A DNA stretch of 64,000 bases from an uncultured Ruminococcus sp. (GCA_902799245.1 CADBZY010000016.1:1-64000); one strand, 5' to 3'; counted from the stretch's first letter, positions 44,707 to 54,254 are shown. Program-made: numbers and translations. The notes: generated from the sequence alone by a model not told the origin.

Positions 44707-46107
44707 TTACTCCTTTTCGAGCGCGTTCACCGCGTTGCGGACGGTTCTGACGCCGAAGAGCCTGATCCCGTATTCCTGCGGCGGCAGCGTGAGGGATTTG
44801 AGATTGTGATAGGGGAGAATACACCGCCGGAAGCCGAGCCTCGCGGCTTCGCGTATGCGGGCTTCGGCGTGATTGACGGCGCGGAGTTCTCCCGCCAGCC
44901 CTATCTCACCGAAGGCTATGACGTCCTCGCCGACGCATAGGTCTTTCAGGCTGCTGACCAGTGCGAGGGCAACGGCTAGATCAGCGGCAGGCTCGGAGAG
45001 CTTCAGTCCCCCGATAATATTGACATAGGTGTCCATATTGGCAAAGAAATATCCCGAACGTTTTTCGAGAACGGCAATGATCAGATTCATGCGGCTGATG
45101 TCAAAGCCGGTTGCCATGCGGCGCGGATTCCCGAAGCCGGAAGAAGCGGCCAGTCCCTGCACCTCGGCAAGAATCGGACGGGAGCCTTCCATCGTGCAGG
45201 CGACGCAGGTGCCGGAGACATTCACTGGACGACCTGAGAGCAGCATCATCGAAGGATTCTCCACTTCGCGCAGTCCGTTGTCCTGCATGTCGAATACGCC
45301 GATCTCATTGGTGGAACCGTAGCGGTTCTTGACCGCGCGCAGAATTCTGTAGGAGAGATGCCGGTCGCCCTCCAGATAGAGCACCGCGTCCACCACATGC
45401 TCGAGCACCTTAGGACCTGCAATCGCGCCATCCTTGTTGACGTGACCGACCAGAATGGTGGGAATTTCCAGCGCCTTGATGCAGCGCATAATCGCGCCGG
45501 TACATTCACGCACCTGCACAATGCTGCCGGGAGAGGAACTGAGGTCGCTCAGGCACATTGTCTGAATGGAATCGATCATCACGATGTCGGGCTTCATAAC
45601 GCGGATGTTTTCAATCACACGTTCCACGTCGGTTTCGGCCAGAACAAACAGGTTCTCACTGTTGACGCCTAAACGCATGGCGCGGAGTTTTAATTGCCTG
45701 CGCGATTCCTCGCCGGAAACGTAGAGGATTTTTAAACTGCGTCCCATGAATTCGCAAATCTGTAAGAGAATGGTGGATTTGCCGATACCGGGGTCGCCGC
45801 CGAGCAGCGAAAGGGAGCCTTTGACGATGCCGCCTCCGAGAACGCGGTCAAGCTCGCCCATTCCGGTGCTGTAGCGCGGTTCGTCGGCAGTGCTTATCTC
45901 CCTGATGGAAGTAGGCAGGTCAGACGCCGCCAGCGATATTCTTTGTGTCGAACCCCTTGAATTGCGCAGCGAAGAAGCCGCCGGAGCGGTTTCTTTGACC
46001 TGTTCTTCGAGTGTGTTCCACTCCCCGCAGGAAGGGCATTTTCCGTACCACCGGGCGGATTCGTATCCACATTCATTGCAGACATAAACGCTTTTCGATT
46101 TAGCCAT
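44707..46107 (-). CDS. radA: DNA repair protein RadA
   Basis: RecA-like branch-migration factor. The 466-aa protein has an N-terminal C4 zinc finger (CNECGYESARWYGKCPSCGEW, at residues 10-30), Walker A GGDPGIGKST, the RadA-specific KNRYGSTNEIGVF motif, and a C-terminal Lon-protease-like domain (from about 290, lacking a protease dyad by family convention). GAAGGGA lies 8 nt before ATG. It follows LRR1 on the same strand across a 53-bp repeat spacer. Confidence 0.95.
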   Translation of the reverse strand: MAKSKSVYVCNECGYESARWYGKCPSCGEWNTLEEQVKETAPAASSLRNSRGSTQRISLAASDLPTSIREISTADEPRYSTGMGELDRVLGGGIVKGSLSLLGGDPGIGKSTILLQICEFMGRSLKILYVSGEESRRQLKLRAMRLGVNSENLFVLAETDVERVIENIRVMKPDIVMIDSIQTMCLSDLSSSPGSIVQVRECTGAIMRCIKALEIPTILVGHVNKDGAIAGPKVLEHVVDAVLYLEGDRHLSYRILRAVKNRYGSTNEIGVFDMQDNGLREVENPSMMLLSGRPVNVSGTCVACTMEGSRPILAEVQGLAASSGFGNPRRMATGFDISRMNLIIAVLEKRSGYFFANMDTYVNIIGGLKLSEPAADLAVALALVSSLKDLCVGEDVIAFGEIGLAGELRAVNHAEARIREAARLGFRRCILPYHNLKSLTLPPQEYGIRLFGVRTVRNAVNALEKE

Positions 46108-46114
46108 ATATAAT

Positions 46115-46167
46115 CCCTTCTACCTTCTACCTTTGACCTTCAACCTTCAACTTTCTACCTTCACCCT
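46115..46167. repeat. CTACCTT/TTCAACC low-complexity repeat
   Basis: CCTTCTACCTTCTACCTTTG and onward, an imperfect heptamer-like tract of the family at 4672, 13411 and 44041. It fills the spacer between radA and LRR1, and the LRR1 stop codon falls inside it. Confidence 0.65.
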
Positions 46168-47492
46168 GTATAGACGATGTTGTCCCAAGAGGGGTATTCC
46201 TTGACCTTTTTCCAGTTTTTGAAGGCCTCGCGAATCTTTGTGTTCCGGGCGTTGGCGGTGGTGCGCCATCCGCTGAATACGCAGTTCGGGGCGGTGTAAT
46301 TGAATTCGCAGTCGAAAGGAATGCCGTTTCTGAGGGTGGAAATCTCGTTTCTGTCAAGGCTGCAATGGGAGATATAGAGCCTTTTGAGATTCGTGATGCC
46401 GGTGAGCACCGTCGGATTTTCCATTCTCGGGTTGTAGCAGAGATTGAGGTCTTCCAGCAAAGGCAGCTCGAGAAGGGGAGAGACGTCGCTGATTCTGTTC
46501 TGGAAAAGCTCGACGTAGACAAGCTCCTTAAGATCGGCGATGGGGGAGATGTCCGTGATGTAATTGTCCGCGAGAATCAGCGTGTGCAGTTTTTTGAGGT
46601 TTATTATCTCGCTGATGTCGGTGATTGCCATGTGTCCCAGATCAAGCGCTCTCAGCTCAGTGCAGTATTTGAAGACAGGCATAAAGGTTTCTGTGTCGCC
46701 GGGGCGGTTGTAATTGGTCGCCAGTGTGGAAAAAACCTGAATGTCGGTTCTGACCTTGAAATTCAGAAAGCGGATTGTCCAGACAAACTTGATTTGTGGG
46801 TATTCGTCGCGCAATCCCTGCATAACACCGTTGCTTAGTCCGCAGTCGCACATTTCTATGGTTTTGATGTTCGGGAAAAGCTCAATCGCCAGACAAAGAA
46901 GATCGGGCGATTGGATGGAAATATTGTTCAGATCAAGCAGCTCGGTGTTGTTGTCAAAGGGCACGCCATAGATTTTGGCGGAACAGTTTATCTGAACGTC
47001 GGGGTTGGTTTCGGTTGCGGAGGAAATCGCGGTGTACAGGCTGTCGCTGACCTCGGAGTCGGCTATGTTGAGCTTGTTTAATTCCGTGAAATATTTGACT
47101 TTGTACGCGTCGGTTTCCTGAATGTCGCCGGCAAAAGAAATCTCCGGGGTGTTGCTCGAGAGCCTTCCCTGCGATAAAGGTACCGACCAGATGATTTTTA
47201 CATTCTGCCCCAGTTGGGAACGCATGTTCAGATATTCATCGGGAGAAAGGTCGAGGGCGGTCACATCAAGGGTACGCAGGTTTTTCAATCCGGCAAACGG
47301 GGAATAATCGTCGGAATCATACTCCGACAGAGTGATGCTCTCCGTTTCGGGAGGATATTTTATACCTCCGGCTGTTACAGAAGAATCACGGTATTCCGAG
47401 CAGCCTGACGCTGGAAGGATGAGAACGGCTGCCAGTAAAGCCGCGGCAGCGAGCAGCGAGATTCCTTTGACGTTCATTCGGTCAAACACCAC
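46161..47492 (-). CDS. Leucine-rich-repeat lipoprotein, paralogue 1
   Basis: A 443-aa protein with a lipobox (PASGC) and an N-terminal module shared by the three paralogues (DSDDYSPFAGLKNLRTLDV, then VKIIWSVP), a middle segment (LFPNIKTIEMCDCGLSNG, VRTDIQVFSTLA), four or five LRR units of the SDS22-like type (LRALDLGHMAITDISEI and on), and a conserved C-terminus (GWRTTANARNTKIREAFKNW, EYPSWDNIVY). It should sit on the cell surface. GTG 47492 is chosen because AAGG (47504-47501) is 8 nt upstream; ATG 47477 is possible. It starts 10 bp after LRR2 stops. Confidence 0.82.
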   Translation of the reverse strand: MVFDRMNVKGISLLAAAALLAAVLILPASGCSEYRDSSVTAGGIKYPPETESITLSEYDSDDYSPFAGLKNLRTLDVTALDLSPDEYLNMRSQLGQNVKIIWSVPLSQGRLSSNTPEISFAGDIQETDAYKVKYFTELNKLNIADSEVSDSLYTAISSATETNPDVQINCSAKIYGVPFDNNTELLDLNNISIQSPDLLCLAIELFPNIKTIEMCDCGLSNGVMQGLRDEYPQIKFVWTIRFLNFKVRTDIQVFSTLATNYNRPGDTETFMPVFKYCTELRALDLGHMAITDISEIINLKKLHTLILADNYITDISPIADLKELVYVELFQNRISDVSPLLELPLLEDLNLCYNPRMENPTVLTGITNLKRLYISHCSLDRNEISTLRNGIPFDCEFNYTAPNCVFSGWRTTANARNTKIREAFKNWKKVKEYPSWDNIVYTG

Positions 47493-47502
47493 AGTGATCA
47501 CC

Positions 47503-48831
47503 TTATTTGTAAATGATATTGTCCCAGGTCGGATACTCCTTGACCTTTCTCCAGTTTTTGAAAGCCTCGCGCACTTTGGTGTTGCGGGCGTTTTTGGTGG
47601 TTCTCCAGCCGCCGTTGTAAACAGAGTTTTCGCAGGTGTAATTGAAGTCGCAGCCCTCGGGAATTCCCTTTTTGAGAGTGGCTATTTCTTTTTCGTCAAG
47701 GCCGCAGTGGGACATATACAGCTTTTTCAGCGACTTGCAATTGGTAAGAACAGTGGGATTGGAAACACCCTTGTTGTAGCAGATATTCAGGTCTTCGAGC
47801 TTGGGAAGTTCCGTAAACGCGGAAACATCGGTCAGGCGGTTGAAGAAAATCTCTATGTATTCCAGTTCCTTGAGATCGGCCAGCGGCGTAATGTCAGTCA
47901 CCTTGTTGTCGGCGAGAATCAGAGTGTGCAGTTTTTTGAGGTTCCGCATCTCGCTGATGTCGGTGATTGCCATATGTCCTAAATCGAGCGCTCTCAGCTC
48001 AGTGCAGTATTTAAAGAGCGGATAGAGATTCTTGCTGTTTCCGGGACGGCTGAAATCGGAGGCCAGAGTGGAAAATACCTGAATATCCGTGCGGAGCGTG
48101 TATTTCAGCACCTTGACAGTCCACACGAACTTGACATCCGGGTACTGCTCGCGCAGCTTCTGCATTTTCTCGTTGCTGACGCCGCATCCGCACATTTCAA
48201 TCGTCTTGATGCCGGGGAAAAGTTCGATAGCCAGATGAACGTTATCCAGCGATTTGACTTTTTTGTCATTCAGAAGCAAGGTGTCGGACGAAATGTCGTA
48301 ATCCGCTCCGTAGACAGTGATATTGCCTCTGATGGCGACGTCGGGATTGACTTCCTTAGCGGCGGCAAACAGCGTTTTCAGGTCTTCGCTGATCACAACG
48401 CCGGAGACGTTCAGCGTATTCATATCCTTGAAGTATTTAACCGAGTCGATGACTTCCTCTGTCATATCACCCGACAGATTCAGCTCGGTTGCGTTGCTTT
48501 TGACAGGTTCGTCCTTCACCGGAACAGACCAGATGATTTTGACGTCTTTTCCCAACTGTCCGGCAAGACGCTCATAATCCTCCGCTGAAAGATCGACCGC
48601 TGAAACGTCGAGTACCTCGAGCTTTTCAAACTGCGAAAGAACGGAATAGTCGTCGCTGTCAAGCTTTTCGAGGGTGAGTTCCCTGGAGCTTGCCGGGAAT
48701 TCCGTTCCCGAGACATTAATTTTTGGCCCTTCAAAAAGAGAGCAGCCTGCGAGCGTCAGCGTTAATGCCGCTGCACAGAGCGCAGCGCCTGCTTTTTTTG
48801 AAAAAATACCTGTCATGTTTTTTAAAGACAT
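47503..48831 (-). CDS. Leucine-rich-repeat lipoprotein, paralogue 2
   Basis: A 442-aa lipoprotein (lipobox TLAGC) with the same architecture as its neighbour: SDDYSVLSQFEKLEVLDVS, VKIIWSVPV, LFPGIKTIEMCGCGVSN, LRTDIQVFSTLASD, LRR units (LRALDLGHMAITDISEM, DITPLADLKELEYIEIF), and C-terminal GWRTTKNARNTKVREAFKNW with EYPTWDNIIY. The LRR block is almost identical at DNA level to paralogue 1 (for example 46600-46670 versus 47940-48010), pointing to recent duplication or gene conversion. Confidence 0.85.
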   Translation of the reverse strand: MSLKNMTGIFSKKAGAALCAAALTLTLAGCSLFEGPKINVSGTEFPASSRELTLEKLDSDDYSVLSQFEKLEVLDVSAVDLSAEDYERLAGQLGKDVKIIWSVPVKDEPVKSNATELNLSGDMTEEVIDSVKYFKDMNTLNVSGVVISEDLKTLFAAAKEVNPDVAIRGNITVYGADYDISSDTLLLNDKKVKSLDNVHLAIELFPGIKTIEMCGCGVSNEKMQKLREQYPDVKFVWTVKVLKYTLRTDIQVFSTLASDFSRPGNSKNLYPLFKYCTELRALDLGHMAITDISEMRNLKKLHTLILADNKVTDITPLADLKELEYIEIFFNRLTDVSAFTELPKLEDLNICYNKGVSNPTVLTNCKSLKKLYMSHCGLDEKEIATLKKGIPEGCDFNYTCENSVYNGGWRTTKNARNTKVREAFKNWRKVKEYPTWDNIIYK

Positions 48832-48993
48832 ATTGATGCATACCTCTCTTATATTTTTTTATTAATTATTTTTTGTGCCATAGGAAATTACCTTTGTCCT
48901 TTCGCCAGTATATACATGTCTGACAAATCCGGACATCTCCTGCGCAATTGGTTCCCCCGCGTCATGCGAGCGTAATGGACAGACAAAGTGTTT

Positions 48994-50349
48994 TTAAGCG
49001 GTATGATTGCTGCTGAAATCATAGACGTCCCTGTCCCAGTAAACAATGGTCTGCCAGTCAGGGAATTCCTTGACATTCTGCCAATTGGCAAAAGCCTCAC
49101 GGATGTTTGCGTTTTTCTCGTCGGTTCTCCAGTAGGAAATATCCGAGTATTTCTTTGTGTATCTCAACATGCAGCCCTCCGGTAAATTCTGCTTCAGCTC
49201 GGCGATTTCCGCGTTTGACACTCTGCACTGCGAACAGAACAGCTTTTTCAGATTCTTGCATTTTGTAAGGGAGGTAATGTTTTTAAGACCGTCGTTGCGG
49301 TCGATCTTGACGTCCGACATCAAAGGAAGCTCGGACAGAGGACTGATGTCCTTGATCTGATTGACCTGAAATTCGACATAATTCAGCTCTTTTAATTCCG
49401 TCAAAGGGGAAATATCCGTCAGATAATTGTCCGCCAGAATCAGCGTATGCAGTTTTTTCAGATTCGTAAGAGGACGAAGATCGGAAATGCCGTTGTGTCC
49501 GATGTCCAGTGCGCGAAGATCAGTGCAGTATTTGAAGATAGGCAATGCCGTTTTGTCGAAGATGAGCTTCTTGGCCGTCGGAGAAAGCGTGGAAAAAACC
49601 TGCACATCAGTGCGGATGGAATAACGCTCGATTTTCAAAAGCCAGACGACCTTTGTATCGGGATATTTATCGTTGAGCGCGGCGATCACTTCATTATCCA
49701 GTCTGCAAGAGCAGATTTCCACCGACTTAAGATTCGGGAAAAGGCTGATCGTGAGGTCGAGATCGGAAAGATCGGTGATGTCAATGGCGTTGAGATCCAG
49801 CATCTCGGTATCGGAACTGAATTCCACCCCGTACACACTGGTCTTGCAGTTGATTTTAATGTCAGGAAAACACTCCCTGGCTCCTTCGATAATGCTTTGG
49901 AGCTGCGGGGAGACTTCCATCGAGGAAACATTCACTTCCTTCAAATCGGTAAAATACTTGTAAAACGAACAGTCAACCACGGCCGTTTTGTCGGTTATTG
50001 TGATGGACTCCGTGTCGCTGGGAACTAAATCGTTTCCGACCGGGACATTCCACAGGATTTTGACATTGCCTTTTACCTGCGAAGCAATATAATCATAGTC
50101 CGCCTGGGTAAAATCAGTAGATGAAAAGTCTAAGGATTTGAGCGATTTAAATCTGTTAAAGACAGAATAATCCTTGATTTTGTCGCTGTCAGTGAAGGTG
50201 AACGATTGCGTATAAATCGAATACAGCTTGTCATTGACATTAACAAAGAAATAAAACCGGCCAATGAATGCGGCGGCGGCAATGATGATGGCTGTCACCA
50301 GTGCAATTTTCATTTTGGAGGATAAGGATTTATGCTTCTTTGCCTTCAA
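48994..50349 (-). CDS. Leucine-rich-repeat protein, paralogue 3 (membrane-anchored)
   Basis: A 451-aa paralogue with an uncleaved transmembrane anchor (about residues 14-35) instead of a lipobox. The same modules are present but more diverged: IKDYSVFNRFKSLKSLDFS, VKILWNVPV, LFPNLKSVEICSCRL, IRTDVQVFSTLS, LRR units (LRALDIGHNGISDLRPL, DISPLTELKELNYVEFQ), and the tail YWRTDEKNANIREAFANW. TTG 50349 has AAAGGAG with 9-nt spacing. A 162-bp spacer without a recognisable gene separates it from paralogue 2. Confidence 0.82.
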   Translation of the reverse strand: MKAKKHKSLSSKMKIALVTAIIIAAAAFIGRFYFFVNVNDKLYSIYTQSFTFTDSDKIKDYSVFNRFKSLKSLDFSSTDFTQADYDYIASQVKGNVKILWNVPVGNDLVPSDTESITITDKTAVVDCSFYKYFTDLKEVNVSSMEVSPQLQSIIEGARECFPDIKINCKTSVYGVEFSSDTEMLDLNAIDITDLSDLDLTISLFPNLKSVEICSCRLDNEVIAALNDKYPDTKVVWLLKIERYSIRTDVQVFSTLSPTAKKLIFDKTALPIFKYCTDLRALDIGHNGISDLRPLTNLKKLHTLILADNYLTDISPLTELKELNYVEFQVNQIKDISPLSELPLMSDVKIDRNDGLKNITSLTKCKNLKKLFCSQCRVSNAEIAELKQNLPEGCMLRYTKKYSDISYWRTDEKNANIREAFANWQNVKEFPDWQTIVYWDRDVYDFSSNHTA

Positions 50350-50464
50350 AAACGGTCTCTCCTTTACATAATAAACTGTCTGTCATTATAACATAAATCA
50401 TTCTTCAAATCAATATGAATCCCCTACAAAAAAGAAATTAACGGTATTTTTATTTATTTGATTA

Positions 50465-50493
50465 TTGACAATCCGAACGATAGAGAATATAAT
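50465..50493 (+). promoter_or_regulatory. Consensus sigma-A promoter
   Basis: TTGACA (50465-50470), 17-bp spacer, TATAAT (50488-50493): perfect consensus. It should drive the DUF1858 gene at a high level. Confidence 0.8.
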
Positions 50494-50567
50494 AGGAACT
50501 GTAACGGAAAGATACAGCGACCTGTATTACTGTAACACTGAAAAAGTTGAACGGAGGACAAAGCATT

Positions 50568-50768
50568 ATGGAAATCACAAAGAACACCATTATCGGCGAT
50601 ATACTCGACACAGACCCTTCTACCGCGCCCTTCTTCCTTGAGATGGGAATGCACTGTCTCGGCTGCCCTGCTTCCAGGGGAGAGACCATCGAGCAGGCGT
50701 GCATGGTACACGGCGTGGACGCTGATGCCCTTGTGAGCAAGCTCAATGCGCATATTCAGGGCAAATAA
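50568..50768 (+). CDS. DUF1858-family small protein
   Basis: A 66-aa protein (MEITKNTIIGDILDTDP, then GMHCLGCPASRGETIEQACMVHG), matching DUF1858, a ScdA/hybrid-cluster-associated domain with a CxxC. The pair of Cys may bind a metal or Fe-S cluster (inference). GGAGG at 50553-50557 gives a 10-nt spacing to ATG. It is a monocistronic unit between a perfect promoter and a terminator, so abundant expression is likely. Confidence 0.85.
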   Translation: MEITKNTIIGDILDTDPSTAPFFLEMGMHCLGCPASRGETIEQACMVHGVDADALVSKLNAHIQGK

Positions 50769-50794
50769 GGAATAATCTGTCACGTATCAAAGAA

Positions 50795-50843
50795 AACAAG
50801 GTCTGTCGCTGCATTGATATGCCTGTGACAGACCTTGTTTTTT
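50795..50843 (+). terminator. Rho-independent terminator
   Basis: AACAAGGTCTGTC (50795-50807) pairs perfectly with GACAGACCTTGTT (50827-50839), followed by a run of T to 50843. Confidence 0.85.
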
Positions 50844-50871
50844 GCAGTTGAACATAGGGAGCTGAGGTTTT

Positions 50872-51603
50872 GTGGAATCAGGCGGAGAAAAACTGTTTGA
50901 ACTCGGCGCACGGCTGTCAGCCTGCGCGGACTTTGTGAGAAGGGGAAGGATTCCGGCCGACATCGGAACCGACCACGCGTATCTTCCGATCTGGCTTGTA
51001 CAGACCGGGAGAGTGCCAGCGGCGTTTGCCTCGGATATTAACGAGGAGCCGATCAGATCGGCGATAAAAAACATAGAATCCCACGGACTGAGTGAAAAGA
51101 TAAAGACATTTACAGATGACGGGCTCGACAGTATTCCGCCACATGAGGTGGACGATATTATTATCGCCGGCATGGGCGGCGATAACATTTCAGCCATTCT
51201 CAGCGGCGGAGAATGGCTGAAAAATCGCCGTTACAGGCTGATATTGCAGCCCATGTCCAGAGCGTCTCGGCTGAGGGAATATCTTTTTACAAACGGATTT
51301 GACATCATCGGCGAAAAAGCAATATGTGAAGCAGGACGACTTTACACAGTTATCTGCGCCGAATACAGGGGAGCTGCTGTCGTTCATGACGATTCTTACA
51401 TATACTCCGGACGTCTGGACTGCTCCGATCCGAATGCGGCCGCGCTTTTGAAGAAGCAAGCCGAAATTCTGCTCTCTATGGCAGAGGGCTGCGCCGCCAA
51501 GGACGACTATTCCGGGCAGGCACATTATATTCGGCTGGCCGAGCAGCTGATCGAAAGCATTCAGGGAGGAATAAGCAATGATAAAGGTAAAGGAAGTATA
51601 TGA
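50872..51603 (+). CDS. trmK: tRNA (adenine(22)-N1)-methyltransferase TrmK
   Basis: SAM-dependent methyltransferase making m1A22 in tRNA. The 243-aa protein shows the family motifs ADIGTDHAYLPIWL (motif I), ASDINEEPIRSA, GLDSIPPHEVDDIIIAGMGG (catalytic motif), and LILQPM. GTG 50872 follows GGAGCTGAGG. It overlaps the Nif3-like gene by 26 bp, the usual partner in Firmicutes. Confidence 0.92.
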   Translation: MESGGEKLFELGARLSACADFVRRGRIPADIGTDHAYLPIWLVQTGRVPAAFASDINEEPIRSAIKNIESHGLSEKIKTFTDDGLDSIPPHEVDDIIIAGMGGDNISAILSGGEWLKNRRYRLILQPMSRASRLREYLFTNGFDIIGEKAICEAGRLYTVICAEYRGAAVVHDDSYIYSGRLDCSDPNAAALLKKQAEILLSMAEGCAAKDDYSGQAHYIRLAEQLIESIQGGISNDKGKGSI

Positions 51604-52372
51604 GCTTCTTAATGAAAAATACCCCTACTGCATCCAGGAGGATTACGACAACAGCGGCATTATGGCGGACTTCGGCAGGGAAATCGATAAGATCGTGGTG
51701 TCTCTCGACATCACCAATTCCGTGGTGGATTATGCCGCGTCACAGGGCGCGCAGCTGATCGTGTCGCATCATCCGATTATTTTCAGACCCATACGCAGCA
51801 TATCATTCCACACACCGCTGCAAAGACTGGCCGCGGCGGGAATATCGGCTGTTTCGGCGCACACAAATTTCGATATAGCTGACGGCGGCGTCAACGACGC
51901 GCTGGCCTCCCGTCTTGATCTGCAGAACGTGCAGCCTGTGTTCAAGGTCTCGGAAAAGCCCGTGAACGGCGCAACCCGAAAGAATTACATCGGCAGAGCC
52001 GGCGACCTTCCCAGAGAAATGACGCCCGGCGAATTAGCTGCTTTCGTCGGGGAGAGGCTGCGCGGCATACCGACAATGGAATATGTCGACGGCGGCAGAC
52101 CTGTTCGCAGGGTAGCGGTCGGCGGCGGCGCCTGCGGAGAATTCATTTTTGAATGTGCCGAAAACGGCATTGACGCGTTTGTGACAGGCGAATGCAAGCA
52201 CCACGAACTGCTCTACGCCAAGGACAACGGGATTACCATGATGGCGGCAGGACACTACGCGACGGAAAACGTCGCCTTAGTAGCCCTTGCGCAAACGCTG
52301 CAGGAAGGATTCCCCGACGTACAGGTGGAAATAACACGGGTCGACGACCCGATCAGTTTTGTCAGCCGTTAG
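51578..52372 (+). CDS. Nif3-like dinuclear metal centre protein
   Basis: A 264-aa member of the Nif3/YqfO (GTP cyclohydrolase 1 type 2 homologue) family. Metal-site residues are visible in VSHHPIIF, AHTNFD, and GECKHHELL with AGHYATEN. The YqfO-specific insertion domain is not present; length matches the short form. Function in the cell is not settled. It is translationally coupled to trmK. Confidence 0.9.
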   Translation: MIKVKEVYELLNEKYPYCIQEDYDNSGIMADFGREIDKIVVSLDITNSVVDYAASQGAQLIVSHHPIIFRPIRSISFHTPLQRLAAAGISAVSAHTNFDIADGGVNDALASRLDLQNVQPVFKVSEKPVNGATRKNYIGRAGDLPREMTPGELAAFVGERLRGIPTMEYVDGGRPVRRVAVGGGACGEFIFECAENGIDAFVTGECKHHELLYAKDNGITMMAAGHYATENVALVALAQTLQEGFPDVQVEITRVDDPISFVSR

Positions 52373-52447
52373 TGGTATAAAAGTTTTCGATTGTGAACGG
52401 GTTTATGTTTTCCAATCTACACGCAATCAAAAGGGGAGTTGATATAA

Positions 52448-54202
52448 ATGGCTCTTGACGGAGCAATGCTCCATCTGATAAAGAGGGAGCTTGAAGAAGG
52501 CATTTTGGGAGCGAAGGTGGACAAGGTGTTCCAGCCTTCCCGTGAAATGCTGATACTGGCCATGCGCGGAAAAAATATGAACCGCAAGCTGCTGGTGTCC
52601 GCTTCGGCGAATTCCGCAAGGATTCACTTCACCGAGTATCCGGTGGAGAATCCCGCACAGCCGCCCATGCTGTGTATGCTGCTGCGCAAGCGTCTGTGCG
52701 GCGCCAGGCTCTCGGCAATTGTACAGCCGGGGCTTGAACGCGTGCTGCTGCTGAAATTCGACGCGCACAACGAGCTGGGGGACGAGATAACCCTCACGCT
52801 GGCCGTCGAAATAATGGGACGGCATTCCAACATCATTCTGATCGACGAGCGCGGTCTGGTGATCGATTCCGTCAAGCGGATCGACAGCGAATTAAGCTCC
52901 ATGCGCCTGATACTTCCCGGCATACAATACGAGCTGCCTCCCGCGCAGGATAAATACAATATCGCGGAAGGTCTTCCCGATGAGGCCGCGAATAAGGTTC
53001 TCGCCTGCCAAGGACAAAGGCTCGACAAAGCGCTGATGGGTGTCATTCAGGGCATTTCCCCTGTTGTGGCGAGGGAAATCGCCTATCGCTCCACAGGATT
53101 CACGGATTTTGTCCTCGACGACATTTCGGATTCACAGAAGGATAAGCTGCGATACAATTTATCCTCGTTGAAAGACATTCTGGGCGGAAAGGGAGAGCCA
53201 AATCTCATCACAATAGGCGGCAAGCCAACAGACTTTACATTTATTTATCCGCGTCAATACGGCGCTTCGGCGGTTTCATCGACCTACGGCGACTACTCGT
53301 CCATGCTCGATGACTATTACTACCGGCGCGATCTTGGCGACCGGATGAAGTCGAAGTCGCAGGACATTTTAAAGCTGCTTGCCAATTCTTCCGCGCGCAT
53401 TTCCAAGAAACTGGATATTCAAAGCGCCGAGCTGAAAAAGTGCGCCGACAGAGAACAGCTCCGCAGAAACGGCGATCTGATAAACGCCAATCTGCACCTG
53501 CTGCAAAAAGGCGATATTTTGGCCGAAGTAGTGGATTACTACTCGGAGGATTGCGGGACAGTGAAGATCAAACTCGATCCGCTGCTCACTCCGGCACAGA
53601 ACGCGCAGAAGTACTATAAGGAATACCGCAAGCTCCAGGCGGCGGAGCAGCACCTCACAGGGCTGATCGAGCAGGGAAAGGCGGAGCTGGCTTACATTGA
53701 CTCGGTGCTTGACCTGCTTTCACGCGCCGAAAGCGAACGGGAACTCGCCGAGATCAGGCAGGAACTGACGGATGAAGGCATCATCAAGAGACGAAAGACC
53801 GCTCCGGGCAAGCAGCCGCCCAAGCTGCCGCCGCTGCGATTCCGGTCGGATGACGGGTTCCTGATTCTGGTGGGACGCAACAACCGCCAGAACGACAGCC
53901 TGACGCTCAAAGAGAGCCGGAATTATGACGTCTGGCTGCACACGCTGCATGTTCCCGGCTCGCATACCGTCATTGTCTGTGACGGAAAGCAGCCGCCGAA
54001 CAGGACGATCGAGCAGGCGGCGCAGCTCGCGGCGTACCACAGCGGCGCGCGTGCGTCGGGTCTTGTCGCCGTGGATTACACGAATATAAAATATGTCAGT
54101 AAGCCCAGAGGCGCAAAGCCGGGTATGGTGATCTATACCCATCAAAGCACATTGTATGTGCATCCGGATGAAGCCCTCGCCGAGAGACTGGCAGAGAAGT
54201 AG
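52448..54202 (+). CDS. rqcH: RqcH ribosome quality-control protein (NFACT)
   Basis: A 584-aa protein with NFACT-N (ALDGAMLHLIKRELE at the start, then EIMGRHSNIILID), helix-hairpin-helix and coiled-coil segments (about residues 200-440), and NFACT-R (DVWLHTLHVPGSHTVIV, about 500 onward). It binds stalled 50S subunits with peptidyl-tRNA and recruits Ala-tRNA to build Ala tails; formerly annotated as a fibronectin-binding protein. GGGGAG at 52432-52437 supports the start. Confidence 0.92.
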   Translation: MALDGAMLHLIKRELEEGILGAKVDKVFQPSREMLILAMRGKNMNRKLLVSASANSARIHFTEYPVENPAQPPMLCMLLRKRLCGARLSAIVQPGLERVLLLKFDAHNELGDEITLTLAVEIMGRHSNIILIDERGLVIDSVKRIDSELSSMRLILPGIQYELPPAQDKYNIAEGLPDEAANKVLACQGQRLDKALMGVIQGISPVVAREIAYRSTGFTDFVLDDISDSQKDKLRYNLSSLKDILGGKGEPNLITIGGKPTDFTFIYPRQYGASAVSSTYGDYSSMLDDYYYRRDLGDRMKSKSQDILKLLANSSARISKKLDIQSAELKKCADREQLRRNGDLINANLHLLQKGDILAEVVDYYSEDCGTVKIKLDPLLTPAQNAQKYYKEYRKLQAAEQHLTGLIEQGKAELAYIDSVLDLLSRAESERELAEIRQELTDEGIIKRRKTAPGKQPPKLPPLRFRSDDGFLILVGRNNRQNDSLTLKESRNYDVWLHTLHVPGSHTVIVCDGKQPPNRTIEQAAQLAAYHSGARASGLVAVDYTNIKYVSKPRGAKPGMVIYTHQSTLYVHPDEALAERLAEK

Positions 54203-54210
54203 ACAACTAA

Positions 54211-54248
54211 AAAAACGCCCTGTTTCCATCACAGAACAGGGCGTCTTT
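54211..54248. terminator. Bidirectional rho-independent terminator
   Basis: ACGCCCTGTT (54215-54224) and AACAGGGCGT (54235-54244), with A-run before and T-run after, serving rqcH and the convergent pseudouridine synthase gene. Confidence 0.85.
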
Positions 54249-54254
54249 TCTGTC

